37,431 nucleotides of DNA. It comes from Halanaerobiales bacterium. Its GTDB lineage: Bacteria > Bacillota_F > Halanaerobiia > DY22613. Positions 14,906 to 24,762 of this stretch are shown here, one piece after another. The first letter of the stretch is position 1, and each line of letters begins with the position of its first letter. The stretch spans positions 1 to 37,431 of the forward strand of contig JAGMES010000032.1 of NCBI GenBank assembly GCA_023128035.1, read 5' to 3'. The notes beneath the pieces are model-generated. The model was given only the letters and a program-made list of their open reading frames with translations, searched no databases and had not been told where the DNA came from. The position numbers and the translations under genes are program-made.

Positions 14906-16378
14906 ATGAATCGTTTCTTAAGAAAATACAGAGGTGTAATTGTTTGGGTAGTTGTTTTTGCTTTTGCAATTGGTGGTGGATTGTTAGGTTATGGTGCGTA
15001 TCTTACTAAAGGCAGTGGCGAAAACAATACTCAACAGGTTCAGGCAATGGCTGAAGTTAATGGTGAAAATGTCGTTTATAATGACTATATTCAGCAATTA
15101 CAAGCTTTAGGTATTCAGAATACTAGTGGTTTGAGTCAACAACAGATTTTAGGTTATCAGTATTATGCTTTGAGCAATGCTATCGATAGAAAATTATTGC
15201 TCCATGAGGCGAAAAACCAAAAGATCAAAGTTAAAGTAACTAATAAAGAGATTGACGAATATGTTGACAGAACAATGGAAGAAGCAGAAATTACTAAAAA
15301 AGAGTTGGAGAATATTTTAAGATCACGCGGAATGACCTTCTCCCAATGGAAGGGAGTTTTAAAGAGCTCCTTTGCTGAAGATAAATCACTTAATAGTTTG
15401 ATGGATAAAGTAAGCGAAGATGTGGTGGTTCCAGAAGAAGAAATTATTGAAAATTATGAGAAAGTTCGTTTAAGTAATATCTATGTTGCTAAAGATGGTG
15501 AAGAATCAAAAGCTAAAATTGAAGAAGCTTTAGCAAAAATTGAAGCTGGCGAGGACTTTGCAGTAACTGTTAAAAGCTATTCTGTTGGTGGAAATGTTGA
15601 GGAAGGTGGAGACCTTGGTTTCATGACCCGGGTTGATGCTTATATTGAAGAAAACTTAGTAAATGAAGCATTTTCTTTAGAAGTTGGACAGAGTTCAGGT
15701 ATTCTTGAAACTGAAGGTGGTTATTATATAATAAAAGTTACTGATAAAAAATTAGCTGAAGGTGAAGAATTTGAGGCTGAAAGAGTAAATATTGAAGAAG
15801 AACTTTTAAATACTAAGAAATCTGAAGCTCAGTCAAAATGGTTTGCAGAACTAAAAGATCAAGCAAACATTGTTATTCATGAATCTGGTTTTGCAGGTTA
15901 TCATGCTCTTACTCAGTCAGATTTTGAAACTGCTGCAAAGAAATTTGAAGAAGCTTTAGTGAAGTATTCAGAAAACATTGCTTATCTTTCTTATCTTGGT
16001 GAAGCTTATTTGAAATTGGAGCAACAAGATAAAGCAATTGCAACTTTTGAAAAAGTAGTTGAAATTTCTCCAGAAGATCATCTAACTTATTTAGCTCTTG
16101 GTAATGTTTACAAAGGTATGGATGATAAAGAGAAGGCTATTGAATATTATAAAAAAGCTAGTGACAATGCAGGTGACGAATATATGGTTCGTTTCCAGTT
16201 GAGTTCTCTCTTTAGTGAATTAGGAGCTGAAGATTTAGCAACTGAAGAACAGGCGATCATTCAAGAGATTGCTAATAAGATTCAAGAACAACAGCTAAAG
16301 GAAATGGAAAGCATTGAGAATGAGGCTGCTAATGCTGAAAGTGCAAATATCGAAAGTGAAACTACTGAAAATAACTAA
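14906..16378 (+). CDS. membrane-anchored PpiC/SurA-type peptidyl-prolyl isomerase with TPR repeats
   Basis: 490 residues from the ATG at 14906 (AGGGAGGATGG upstream); the frame is open from 14828, but no ribosome site supports that start. One transmembrane helix (about 10-34, RGVIVWVVVFAFAIGGG) anchors it with the rest outside. A SurA_N-like helical region (about 45-185) is followed by a parvulin domain (about 189-285) with SYSVGGNVEEGGDLGFM and GGYYIIKVTDK, then about three TPR repeats (about 325-440; YLSYLGEAYLKLEQQDKAIA) and an acidic Glu/Asn-rich tail. There is no lipobox, unlike PrsA. The combination suggests a foldase for exported proteins with a TPR docking surface; the partner is unknown. 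Confidence 0.85.
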   Translation: MNRFLRKYRGVIVWVVVFAFAIGGGLLGYGAYLTKGSGENNTQQVQAMAEVNGENVVYNDYIQQLQALGIQNTSGLSQQQILGYQYYALSNAIDRKLLLHEAKNQKIKVKVTNKEIDEYVDRTMEEAEITKKELENILRSRGMTFSQWKGVLKSSFAEDKSLNSLMDKVSEDVVVPEEEIIENYEKVRLSNIYVAKDGEESKAKIEEALAKIEAGEDFAVTVKSYSVGGNVEEGGDLGFMTRVDAYIEENLVNEAFSLEVGQSSGILETEGGYYIIKVTDKKLAEGEEFEAERVNIEEELLNTKKSEAQSKWFAELKDQANIVIHESGFAGYHALTQSDFETAAKKFEEALVKYSENIAYLSYLGEAYLKLEQQDKAIATFEKVVEISPEDHLTYLALGNVYKGMDDKEKAIEYYKKASDNAGDEYMVRFQLSSLFSELGAEDLATEEQAIIQEIANKIQEQQLKEMESIENEAANAESANIESETTENN

Positions 16379-16397
16379 TCTGGTTTAAAATGATAAA

Positions 16398-16465
16398 TGG
16401 GTAAATTATTAACCAGGCTACAGGTAACCCCTGTAGCCTGATTAACAGTTACCCTTTATTTTTTA
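16398..16465 (+). terminator. terminator-like hairpin between the foldase gene and hisS
   Basis: CAGGCTACAGG (16414-16424) pairs perfectly with CCTGTAGCCTG (16430-16440). The stem extends through TTAA/TTAA and GGGTAA/TTACCC on the outside, and a T-rich tail follows. No T-box sequence (GGTGGNACCGCG) is present, so I read it as a terminator rather than a tRNA-sensing leader. Confidence 0.75.
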
Positions 16466-16515
16466 ATGATATAAGCAAAAAAAGCTGATACAGAATATTA
16501 AAGGAGGTTGTATAT

Positions 16516-17778
16516 ATGACTATTAAAGCTCCTCGAGGAGTGAATGATATTTTACCCCCAGATTCATTTAAGTGGCAGTATCTTCGAAGAAAGGCAGAAG
16601 AGATCTTTGATTGTTTTAACTTTGAAGAGATTATTTTACCAATTTTTGAAAGCACTGACCTTTTTCAACGTGGAATTGGAGAAGCAACTGATATTGTAGA
16701 AAAAGAGATGTATACTTTTGAGGATAAAGGTGGACGTAGTATTACTCTTAGACCAGAAGGAACAGCATCTGTGATGAGAGCTTATCTTCAACATAAAATT
16801 TATGGTCTACCTCAACCAACTAAATATTTTTACTTTGGCCCAATGTTTCGATATGAACGTCCTCAAGCTGGTCGCTTTCGCCAATTTTATCAGTTGGGTG
16901 TAGAGGTACTAGGCGCAGATAATCCTGCTGTGGATGCTGAAGTGATAATCCTTGGTTTACAGTTATTAGATTCTTTAAAAATGAAAGATTATAAAGTATA
17001 TCTAAATAGTGTAGGTTGCCCTGAATGTCGTAAGGTTTATAGAGATGAACTTCAGAAATTTTTTAAGCCTAACTTAGATCAACTTTGTTCAGACTGTCAA
17101 CGTCGCTATGAGCGGAATCCTATGCGAATGTTAGATTGTAAAAATCCAAATTGTAAGATACATATGGAAGGTGCTCCTTCTATTTTGGATCACCTCTGTG
17201 GTTTTTGTGCTGACCATTTTGAAAAGGTGAAGTCTAATCTTGATTTAGTTGGAATTTCTTATATTGTTGATCCTCGATTAGTAAGAGGTTTGGATTATTA
17301 TACAAAGACTGCTTTTGAGGTAAAATATAATAATTTAGGTGCTCAGGATACAATATTTGCTGGAGGTCGCTATGATGGCCTTGGTGAAGAAATTGGTGGG
17401 AAGAATGTCCCAGGAATAGGTTTTGCTTTGGGAATAGAGCGTCTTATATTGATGATGGATGATCAAAAGGTTGATTTACCATTTTCACATAACACTGATT
17501 TATTTTTCACCTGTATTGGTGAAGAAGCTGAGAAAGCTGCGTTTAAATATCAGAATCAACTCCGTAAAGATGGAATTAAAGTTGCCGTGGACTATTTAGG
17601 TCGAAGTGTAAAAGGTCAGATGAAGATGGCTGATAGATTGAACGCTAACTATAGCATCATCTTAGGAGACGATGAGCTTGAGAAAGATATGGCGACAATT
17701 AAAGATATGATTTCTGGTGAACAGATTGAGATTCAGTTGAGCAATCTGGTTGAAGAGATGAGTGAACGGATAAAGTAA
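16516..17778 (+). CDS. hisS: histidyl-tRNA synthetase
   Basis: 420 residues, normal for bacterial HisRS (class II). It charges tRNA-His in the cytosol. Seen in order: the opening [27 protein letters not shown]; motif 2 in [19 protein letters not shown]; the HisA motif LVRGLDYYT; motif 3 in [13 protein letters not shown]; and a C-terminal anticodon-binding domain. The insertion domain has several C-x2-C pairs (CPECRKV, CSDCQRR, CGFC), suggesting a zinc knuckle as in some Firmicute enzymes. The start ATG at 16516 follows AAAGGAGG. aspS begins 13 bases after the stop, so the two are cotranscribed. Confidence 0.97.
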   Translation: MTIKAPRGVNDILPPDSFKWQYLRRKAEEIFDCFNFEEIILPIFESTDLFQRGIGEATDIVEKEMYTFEDKGGRSITLRPEGTASVMRAYLQHKIYGLPQPTKYFYFGPMFRYERPQAGRFRQFYQLGVEVLGADNPAVDAEVIILGLQLLDSLKMKDYKVYLNSVGCPECRKVYRDELQKFFKPNLDQLCSDCQRRYERNPMRMLDCKNPNCKIHMEGAPSILDHLCGFCADHFEKVKSNLDLVGISYIVDPRLVRGLDYYTKTAFEVKYNNLGAQDTIFAGGRYDGLGEEIGGKNVPGIGFALGIERLILMMDDQKVDLPFSHNTDLFFTCIGEEAEKAAFKYQNQLRKDGIKVAVDYLGRSVKGQMKMADRLNANYSIILGDDELEKDMATIKDMISGEQIEIQLSNLVEEMSERIK

Positions 17779-17791
17779 AGGAGGCCATGGA

Positions 17792-19558
17792 ATGGGAGAA
17801 AATATTAAAGGTTTTAAGCGAACATATCATTGTGGTGAATTACGCATTGAACATGTAGGGAAGAATGTAACTTTAATGGGATGGGTTCAACGTCGTCGTG
17901 ATTTAGGTGGGCTCATCTTTGTAGATATGAGAGATCGTTCTGGTTTAGTACAAGTTATTTTCGATCCAGAAGATCAAGAGTTATTTGCGAAATCTGAAAA
18001 ATTGCGGAGTGAATATGTTGTAGCTATAGAAGGTCAGGTTAAAGAGCGTTTACAAGCTAATCAAAACCTACCAACTGGTGAAATTGAGATTCAGGCAAAA
18101 ACGATTAGAATTCTTGATGAAGCTAAAACGCCCGCTATTTATATTCAGGATGATTTGAATGTCTCTGAAGATGTACGTTTGAAATATCGTTACCTTGATT
18201 TGAGAAGACCAGTTATGCAGAAAAATTTAATTTTACGTCACAAGGTTACTATGCTGGTGCGTAAGTATTTAGATAAAAAAGGCTTTTTAGAAATAGAAAC
18301 TCCAATGCTTACAAGAAGTACCCCAGAAGGGGCTAGAGATTATTTAGTGGCAAGTAGAGTGAATCCGGGTCGTTTCTTTGCATTGCCACAATCTCCACAA
18401 ATCTTTAAGCAGATTCTGATGGCTTCAGGTATGGAAAAATATTTTCAGATTGTTCGGTGCTTTAGAGATGAGGATTTGAGAGCAGATCGGCAACCAGAGT
18501 TTACCCAGATTGATATCGAGATGTCTTTTGTAACCATGGAGGATATTCTTGAAATGATGGAAGAGATGGTCATTGAAGTTTTTGAGAACTTAGGTTTTTC
18601 TACTCCTCATTCCTTTCCACGGATGACCTACGCTGATGCTATGAACCATTATGGTTCTGATAAGCCTGATATCCGCTTTGAGATGCTTTTAACAGATGTA
18701 GCAGATGTAGTAAAAGACGTGGACTTTAAAGTCTTTGCTACGACTTTGAAAAATGGTGGACAGGTGAAAGGAATTCGGGCTGAAGGTTGCGCTAACTATT
18801 CAAGAAAGCAGATTGATCAATTAACTGAATATGTATCTATTTATGGAGCAAAAGGTTTAGCCTGGATTGCCTTAAAAGAAGGAGGAGTCAAATCTCCGAT
18901 TGCTAAGTTCTTTACTGAAGATCAATTGAATAAACTAATAGAGAAGATGGATGGTAAAACAGGTGATCTTCTCCTCTTTGTAGCGGATTCTCCTAAAGTA
19001 GTAGCAGCATCTCTTGGAGCTTTACGTCTCAAACTTGGTAAAGAAATAGGACTTATCCCAGAAGACGTGTTCAAATTTATCTGGATCACTGAGTTTCCAT
19101 TGATGGAATATGATGAAGAGGCTGAACGTTTTGTTTCTTTACATCATCCTTTTACACATCCAATGGAAGAAGATTTGTGTTTACTGGATACTGAACCTGC
19201 CAAAGTTCGAGCAGAAGCATATGATTTAGTCTTGAATGGCGTGGAATTAGGTGGTGGAAGTATTAGGATTCATAATAGTGATCTCCAGAAGAAAGCCTTT
19301 GAGATGTTAAGTCTTAGTGAAGAAGAGATTAATGATAAATTTGGCTTCTTGTTAGAAGCTTTCCAATATGGTACACCACCTCATGGAGGAATAGCTTTTG
19401 GATTGGATAGGATGATAATGCTATTGTCTGGTAGTGAAACCATCCGTGATGTAATTGCCTTTCCTAAAACAGCCAGTGCTACATGTCTCATGACCAATGC
19501 TCCATCTGATGTAGCAGAGGAACAGTTGAAAGAATTGCATATCAAGATTGATAGATAG
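17792..19558 (+). CDS. aspS: aspartyl-tRNA synthetase (bacterial type)
   Basis: 588 residues with the bacterial architecture: an OB anticodon-binding domain ([19 protein letters not shown] near 30), a class II core ([47 protein letters not shown]), an inserted GAD domain (about 295-400) and motif 3 ([13 protein letters not shown]). The RRRDLGG position carries leucine, where non-discriminating AspRS often has histidine; this hints at a tRNA-Asp-specific enzyme, but the hint is weak. The start ATG at 17792 follows AAAGGAGGCC. A 6S-like RNA gene follows, the same neighbourhood as in Bacillus. Confidence 0.97.
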   Translation: MGENIKGFKRTYHCGELRIEHVGKNVTLMGWVQRRRDLGGLIFVDMRDRSGLVQVIFDPEDQELFAKSEKLRSEYVVAIEGQVKERLQANQNLPTGEIEIQAKTIRILDEAKTPAIYIQDDLNVSEDVRLKYRYLDLRRPVMQKNLILRHKVTMLVRKYLDKKGFLEIETPMLTRSTPEGARDYLVASRVNPGRFFALPQSPQIFKQILMASGMEKYFQIVRCFRDEDLRADRQPEFTQIDIEMSFVTMEDILEMMEEMVIEVFENLGFSTPHSFPRMTYADAMNHYGSDKPDIRFEMLLTDVADVVKDVDFKVFATTLKNGGQVKGIRAEGCANYSRKQIDQLTEYVSIYGAKGLAWIALKEGGVKSPIAKFFTEDQLNKLIEKMDGKTGDLLLFVADSPKVVAASLGALRLKLGKEIGLIPEDVFKFIWITEFPLMEYDEEAERFVSLHHPFTHPMEEDLCLLDTEPAKVRAEAYDLVLNGVELGGGSIRIHNSDLQKKAFEMLSLSEEEINDKFGFLLEAFQYGTPPHGGIAFGLDRMIMLLSGSETIRDVIAFPKTASATCLMTNAPSDVAEEQLKELHIKIDR

Positions 19559-19601
19559 GTTTTTAATATAACTATAAATTTTAAGATGTAAATATTGTTA
19601 C

Positions 19602-19630
19602 TTGAAAGTGCATTAGCTTTATGTTATTAT
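19602..19630 (+). promoter_or_regulatory. sigma-A promoter of the 6S-like RNA
   Basis: TTGAAA (19602-19607), a 17-base spacer and TATTAT (19625-19630), giving a start near 19637. Confidence 0.7.
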
Positions 19631-19636
19631 GAAGCT

Positions 19637-19874
19637 ACGAGGTTGAGTTAAGAACAATTGAAAAAATATTCTGCTGTGCTCGTGATGGAGAAAATATTTT
19701 TGACCAACACTTACGAAATGGGATCCTGGACTTCAACTGCAGCGTAGAAGCCTCCCACTATTGAGAGGACCTACAACCCAATTGAGAGGGTGCCCCCCTG
19801 GTGACAGGGATCAAAAATATCATTCCACACGGCATAGCGGATAGGAAAAACACCATTTAATATGGTGTTTTTTT
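19637..19874 (+). ncRNA. ssrS: 6S RNA-like regulator of RNA polymerase
   Basis: 6S RNA mimics an open promoter and binds housekeeping RNA polymerase in stationary phase. The region has no open frame, its own promoter and a terminator. It folds as a rod: CTGCTGTGCTCGTG (19671-19684) pairs with CACGGCATAGCGG (19828-19840), and ATATTTTTGA (19694-19703) pairs perfectly with TCAAAAATAT (19811-19820). Interior bulges flank a C/G-rich centre (CCTCCCACTATTGAGAGGAC, then GGTGCCCCCCTGGTGACAGG). Its place just after aspS matches that of a Bacillus subtilis 6S gene. The family call rests on shape and synteny, not on a covariance-model hit. Confidence 0.75.
19847..19874 (+). terminator. terminator of the 6S-like RNA
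   Basis: AAAACACCAT (19847-19856) pairs with ATGGTGTTTT (19862-19871), followed by more T. Confidence 0.9.
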
Positions 19875-19958
19875 ATTTTTATAACATTGAAGAATATTTA
19901 GTATTTTATAAGAACAAAATAAGATAAGAATTTCAAAAGAGATGGAATAGGTGATGCT

Positions 19959-20978
19959 ATGTTTAAAATAATTTCTAAAATATTTAGATGTTTAATGCGA
20001 AACCCTGAAAATAATGGCATGAAGTATTCAATGAAGGTAAAAAACGTACCAAATTCAATTAAATTGATTAAAAAAGAATTAGAAGAAATCTTTTCAGATT
20101 GTAGTGATTTTATTGTACGCGAAATATCAATAGGAAATGAAGTAGAAATTAAAATTTTAATTGCCTTCATGGAGGGTTTTGTTGATAAAATAATGGTAAA
20201 TGATGGTATATTAAGACCATTGATGATCGATTCAAGGCAAACAATTTTAAAAAAAGATATAAATAAAAGTACTATAATCGATCTCTTGAAGGAAAACCTT
20301 TTAAGTGTTAATGATTTAAAGGAGTTGAAAGATTTTGGCCAGACAATTGATAATATCCTTTCAGGTGATACGGTAATCTACATTGATGGAAAGAGTATAG
20401 CATTTACAGCAGGAATGCGAGGTTGGGAACAAAGAGGTGTTGAAGAGCCAGATACAGAGGCTGTAGTTCGCGGGCCTTGTGAAACTTTACGGACAAATAC
20501 GTCGCTATTACGTCGAAAGATTAAAAATCCCAATCTAAAACTTGAAATGATGAAGTTAGGCAGGCAGACAAACACAGATATTTGCATTAGTTATATCAAA
20601 GGATTAGTAAATGAAGATCTCGTAAAAACAGTTAAAAGAAGATTGAGTAAAATAGATATAGATGCTATCTTAGAAACAGGATATATTGAAGAGTTGATTG
20701 AAGATGCTCCATTGTCGATTTTTCCAACTGTAGGGAATAGTGAGAAACCAGATATTGTTGCAGCTAAATTATTAGAAGGTAGAGTAGCGATCTTTTGTGA
20801 TGGAACCCCCTTTGTACTCATAGTCCCTTATTTGTTGATAGAAACAATTCAAGCAAGTGAAGACTACTATTCTAGAGCGGTTTTTGCATCTTTTATTAGG
20901 CTTGTTAGAATTTTGGCTTTAATTATTTCTAGTACATTACCTGCAATCTATGTAGCAGGGAACATTAGATTTTTTTGA
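19959..20978 (+). pseudogene. truncated spore germination receptor subunit A (GerA family)
   Basis: 339 residues match the N-terminal cytoplasmic part and first membrane helix of GerA proteins: DTVIYIDGKSIAFTAGMRGW, RGPCETLRTNTSLLRRKIKN, SYIKGLVNEDLV, PYLLIETIQASEDYYSRAVF and ISSTLPAIYVA. Intact GerA proteins have about 480-540 residues and continue through several more membrane helices. Here the frame ends GNIRFF just after the first one. The next bases, in another frame, already encode GerC, so a deletion has joined the two genes. In spore-formers GerA subunits form the germinant-sensing receptor with GerB and GerC. This fragment is unlikely to work. Start ATG at 19959 after a weak AGGTGATGCT site. 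Confidence 0.85.
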
Positions 20979-21783
20979 GAGAGATCATGAATTGAGCTTA
21001 CAGTCAGATGTTGTTATTGCAAAAGGAATGACAGCAAAGAAGGTTTTAGAAGCAGGAAGTGATTTAGATAGTCTTCCTGTTATGCATTTAGTAGATATAC
21101 TCAAAAACTATGTAGCTTTAGCTAAAATGAGTAAAATATTATTGTTTGATCTGTTAAAACAGATGGGTAGTCAGGGACGGTCTCCAGTAATTGGCGTGGT
21201 AAGCCAAAGGGATCATGACAAAGATAATTTTTTAATAAAAGATTTATTAGTAGAAGGTGGGGCTATTATTAAAAAAGATAAATTGGCTGGATGGTTGGAC
21301 TGTATGGAGACTAGAGGATTATTATTTGTATTAGGTGAAGTTAAAAGTACAATTATCAATGTCGCTAATCCGTTAGATAAAGATAAAAAAGTAGCTATTG
21401 AGGTGACCCAGTCAAATGCAAAAATGGATGCACAATTAAAAAATGAAAAATTAATTTTTTCAATAGAGATAAATGAAGAGGGAAATATCGGATCCCAACA
21501 AGGTGTGGGAGATTTGACCATAGAAGAGATGATTAAAATATTAGAAGAAGAAACAAAAATAGTTATCGAGAAAGAAGTGCGGCATGTTATAGAACTGGCT
21601 AAAAAGAAATATAACGCTGATATTTTTGGTTTTGGGGAGATAGTACATAGAAAATATCCAAATTATTGGAAAGAGGTCAAAGAAGACTGGAATGCTGTTT
21701 TTAGTGAAACTCCTGTTGAGATTAAAGTAGAATCTAGTATTAGAAGGTCAGGTATGATAAAAAAACCGACAACACCATATTAA
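20959..21783 (+). pseudogene. 5'-truncated germination lipoprotein (Ger(x)C family)
   Basis: From 20959 the frame reads GTLDFFERDHELSLQSDVVI, which corresponds to the middle of GerC. The signal peptide, lipobox cysteine and first 100 or so residues are missing. The rest (LPVMHLVDILKNY, GRSPVIGVVSQRD, the C-terminal EKEVRHVIELAKKKYNADIFGFG and YWKEVKEDWNAVFSE) is a complete GerC C-terminal domain. A TTG at 20992 is the first start-like codon. It cannot be exported as a lipoprotein, so it should be non-functional. It follows directly on the gerA fragment in a different frame. Confidence 0.85.
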
Positions 21784-21824
21784 AAATATAAAATACCAGG
21801 CATTAAGTGAATGAGGTGAGGAGA

Positions 21825-21881
21825 GTGAAAGAGATAAAAATTGGAAGCTTTCAATTATCTTTGATGAAGATTTTGACCTAA
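21825..21881 (+). pseudogene. 18-codon remnant of a GerB-family germination permease
   Basis: GTG after GAGGTGAGGA starts VKEIKIGSFQLSLMKILT, then a stop. The two larger GerB copies downstream start in the same way (VKDEKISGFQLSI and MNDTKISSFQLAM), so this is the 5' tip of a third GerB gene. Its tail now supplies the -35 box of the next gene's promoter. Confidence 0.6.
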
Positions 21882-21901
21882 ACTCCCATTTCTGTTATTA
21901 T
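21873..21901 (+). promoter_or_regulatory. sigma-A promoter of the 5-FCL gene
   Basis: TTGACC (21873-21878), a 17-base spacer and TATTAT (21896-21901), within the gerB relic and about 35 bases before the start codon. Confidence 0.65.
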
Positions 21902-21935
21902 TAAAGTGAAAAAAATTTAGGGAGTTGTTTTAAAA

Positions 21936-22541
21936 ATGGATAAAAAGATAATGAGAAAAGAGATTAGCAGATTACGTGATCAATTATCTTTAAAAGAGAG
22001 AAAACAGTATTCTGAGATGATTCAGCGAAGAATAACAGAACTTAGTATTTATCAAGAGGCAAGGACGATTTTATATTTTGTTTCCTTTAGGAGTGAAGTG
22101 GATACTATTCCCTTGATCCAGGATGGATTGGCATTAAATAAAAGGGTTGTTTTACCTATTTCAGACCCTTCTAGGGGTTGTTTAACTTTTTCAGAAATGC
22201 GGGATTGTGAGAGAGAATTATCTCCAGGTGCATATGGAATTTTAGAGCCTAAAAAAGAGTTTATGCGACCTGTTCAAGCTCCTGAAATCGATTTTGTTCT
22301 AATGCCTGGACTAGTTTTTGATTTATATGGATATCGGATTGGTTATGGTGGAGGATATTATGATCGCTTTTTGGGAGAGTTGGCGTCTAAACCTTCTCTG
22401 ATTGCGATTGCTTTTGATTTACAGATTTATAATGAACCTCTCCCTTATGAAGAGCATGATATTCCTGTTGATTTTATTGCCACTGAAAAGCGTTTAATTA
22501 ACTGTAGAGAGAATCGCAAAAAACTATTTGGAAGAAGATAA
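21936..22541 (+). CDS. 5-formyltetrahydrofolate cyclo-ligase
   Basis: 201 residues of the MTHFS/YgfA family, which uses ATP to convert 5-formyl-THF to 5,10-methenyl-THF. Motifs: the N-terminal KKIMRKEISRLRDQLS, FVSFRSEVDTIPLI, SPGAYGILEP, FVLMPGLVFD and the signature GYRIGYGGGYYDRFL. The length is normal and the gene looks intact among germination relics. It has its own promoter and terminator. Start ATG at 21936 after AGGGAGTTG. Confidence 0.95.
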   Translation: MDKKIMRKEISRLRDQLSLKERKQYSEMIQRRITELSIYQEARTILYFVSFRSEVDTIPLIQDGLALNKRVVLPISDPSRGCLTFSEMRDCERELSPGAYGILEPKKEFMRPVQAPEIDFVLMPGLVFDLYGYRIGYGGGYYDRFLGELASKPSLIAIAFDLQIYNEPLPYEEHDIPVDFIATEKRLINCRENRKKLFGRR

Positions 22542-22543
22542 CC

Positions 22544-22570
22544 TAACACCATGTAAATGGTGTTTTATTT
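22544..22570 (+). terminator. terminator after the 5-FCL gene
   Basis: AACACCAT pairs with ATGGTGTT around a 4-nt loop, followed by TTATTTTT. It is nearly the same hairpin as the one ending the 6S-like RNA. Confidence 0.8.
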
Positions 22571-22639
22571 TTGTATGACTAGTATAATAATAGAGAATAT
22601 TAATAGTAATTATATTAAAATACTACGAGGTGAAAAATT

Positions 22640-23472
22640 GTGAAAGATGAGAAAATCTCAGGTTTCCAATTATCTATATTATATATAGGGTTTCTTTTAG
22701 GAAGTTCAGCTATTTTGAATAGTTCCTATGCCGCTGTCAGGATGCATGGTTAGCGTTTCTAATTGGTTGGGTAGGTGGATTTATTTTACTTGGTATATAT
22801 TTATATCTAGCAATCATAAATCCATCTCAAACTCTCGTGGATATTTTGAAAAAATATTTTGGTACTTATTTAGGAAGCCTAATAGGTGTATATGATTTAA
22901 ATAATCTTTTTCCAGTTTTGGAACGGGGTATCTTACCTGTTTTAAATGCAGCTTTTGGAATAGTTTCTTTTTCCTTTGGAGAAGTAATTGTATTTTTAAT
23001 GATATTCCCTAATGTAAATAATAAAAAAAATATTGTTAAAATATCTTATCTTTCGTTTTTAATTGCAGGAGGATTATTATTCATGATAACTTTAAGAAAT
23101 ATTTTCGTTCTAGGGTCAGATCTGCTATTGAGAGGTGTTTATCCATCATTCTTATCTACAAAATTATTTCCAGTTATTGATATAGATCCTTTTGTTGCTG
23201 TAGATTTGTTGATTGCTGGTGTAGTGAAAATTAGTGTTTTCATGTATGGAGCAGTAGTTGGATTGATTCAGATTTTTAATCTTGATGACTATAAACTATT
23301 TATTCTTCCAATAAGTACAATAATAGTTGGATTATCTATCTGGGTCTTTGATAACGTATTTGAAATGCAAAATTGGATAAGTTAAATATTTCCTTATTAT
23401 ACGATTCCTTTTCAGATTATTATACCTGTTCTATTATTGATTTTTTCATTGGTTAAACAAAGAAAAAGCTAA
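22640..23472 (+). pseudogene. GerB-family germination permease, copy 1 (three lesions)
   Basis: The gene starts at GTG 22640 (VKDEKISGFQLSI) and can be read to QRKS at 23472 only by correcting damage. A one-base frameshift near 22733-22740 separates NSSYAA from QDAWLAFLIGWVGGF. An in-frame deletion near 22890 joins GSLIGVY directly to DLNNLFPVLERGI, losing roughly 80 residues present in copy 2. A TAA at 23383-23385 interrupts NWIS before IFPYYTIPFQIIIPVLLL. GerB proteins are membrane-embedded transporter-like subunits (APC superfamily) of germination receptors. The three separate lesions mean long-standing loss of function. Confidence 0.85.
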
Positions 23473-23591
23473 TTTTATAAATAGCTCATTTTTTGTTGCT
23501 CAAGATGCCTACCGCAAAAAACTTTTAGTTAAATAAGTCTGTTTTATAAATGAGGTTAAGAACGATTACAAAGCAATTAAAGGAGAATTTT

Positions 23592-24664
23592 ATGAATGAT
23601 ACTAAAATTTCTAGTTTTCAATTAGCTATGTTAATGATGGGTTTCATGTTTGGTACGTCAGCATTTATTACAGTGGTAACTAGGGCTCAACAGGATGCCT
23701 GGATTGCTTTTTTAATTGGGTGGGTTGGTGGATTTATAATTATACCTCTCTTGCGATATTAAATCCATCGAAGACGCTCATTGATATGTTGAGAGATAAT
23801 TTTGGTAAATACTTAGGGAATTTATTAGCGATTCTATATATTCTATATTTTATTGATGATGCGTCGTCCATATTAAGAAATTTTAGTGAATTTATGATAG
23901 TTACTATTTATCACGATACTCCTTTATTTTTTATAATTTTTGCTTTTGTATTGCTTATTACTTATATGTTGAGAAGTGGAATCGAAACTTCAGCTAGAGT
24001 ATGTGAGATATTCGTACCTTTTGTTTTTTTGATTGTGTTTTTAACAAATCTAGTTGCAATAAGTAAGTATGATTATAACAATTTTTTACCAGTTTTAGAA
24101 CATGGAATAAAGCCACTCTTAAAAGTGGCTCAGTATCAGTTTACCTGGCCTTTTGGGCAAGCAGTAGTATTTTTAATGATATTCCCTTATCTAAACAAAA
24201 AGAACAAGATTTTTAAAACGTCATTTCTCTCTACTTTGATTGTAGGTTTAATAATGTTAAGTATGGCCCTAAGAGATTTGTTAGTTTTAGGGCCAGATAT
24301 GGTACTACACAATCTTTATCCATCAATGATAACTGCGAAAATGATTTCCCAATTAAGTTTAGAACCGTTCCTTCCAGTTATTTTGCTAATTGGAACTATG
24401 GTAAAAGACTATATATTTATATTTGCAGCTTTGTTGGGAATTGCTCAATTATTCAATCTTGATGATTATAATATTTTTATTAAACCATTCATTATTTTAA
24501 TTGCTGCATTAGCAATCTGGGATTTTGAGAGTTTGTTGGAATTTTTAGCATGGAGTTCAGATATTTGGTTATATTTTGCTATTCCATTTCATGTTATTAT
24601 CCCTGCGTTATTATTGATTATTTCTTTGGTCAAAAAAAGATTATCAAAGCTAAAAAATAGTTGA
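23592..24664 (+). pseudogene. GerB-family germination permease, copy 2 (one frameshift)
   Basis: From ATG 23592 (AAAGGAGAATTTT upstream) the frame reads MNDTKISSFQLAMLMMGFMF and RAQQDAWIAFLIGWVGG, then stops at 23760. The gene continues in another frame as LAILNPSKTLIDMLRDNFGK and runs intact to 24664 with about ten hydrophobic helices. Compared with copy 1, ten bases are missing around 23730-23755. Apart from this it has the full GerB length (about 355 residues). It is probably the most recent casualty of the cluster, unless the shift is a sequencing error. Confidence 0.85.
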
Positions 24665-24671
24665 TAATGTT

Positions 24672-24701
24672 TTGACATGGAGTCTCTTTTTCTGGTATTA
24701 T
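24672..24701 (+). promoter_or_regulatory. sigma-A promoter of rarA
   Basis: TTGACA (24672-24677), an 18-base spacer and TATTAT (24696-24701), about 60 bases before the rarA start. Confidence 0.7.
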
Positions 24702-24762
24702 TGAAGTGGTGAATTGTTTGTGTAAAAAATAGAGAAAATCAAAAGAATCAGGGTGATTCGTT

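Noticed and set aside
16398..16515. T-box leader for hisS
   Set aside because: A strong hairpin is present but the T-box sequence and specifier-loop architecture are not, and the RNA length before the start codon is too short.
21881..21926. AACTCCC and GGGAGTT inverted repeat before the 5-FCL gene as a ribosome-site-hiding hairpin
   Set aside because: The left arm lies between the -35 and -10 boxes of the gene's own promoter, upstream of the expected transcript start, so it would not be in the RNA.
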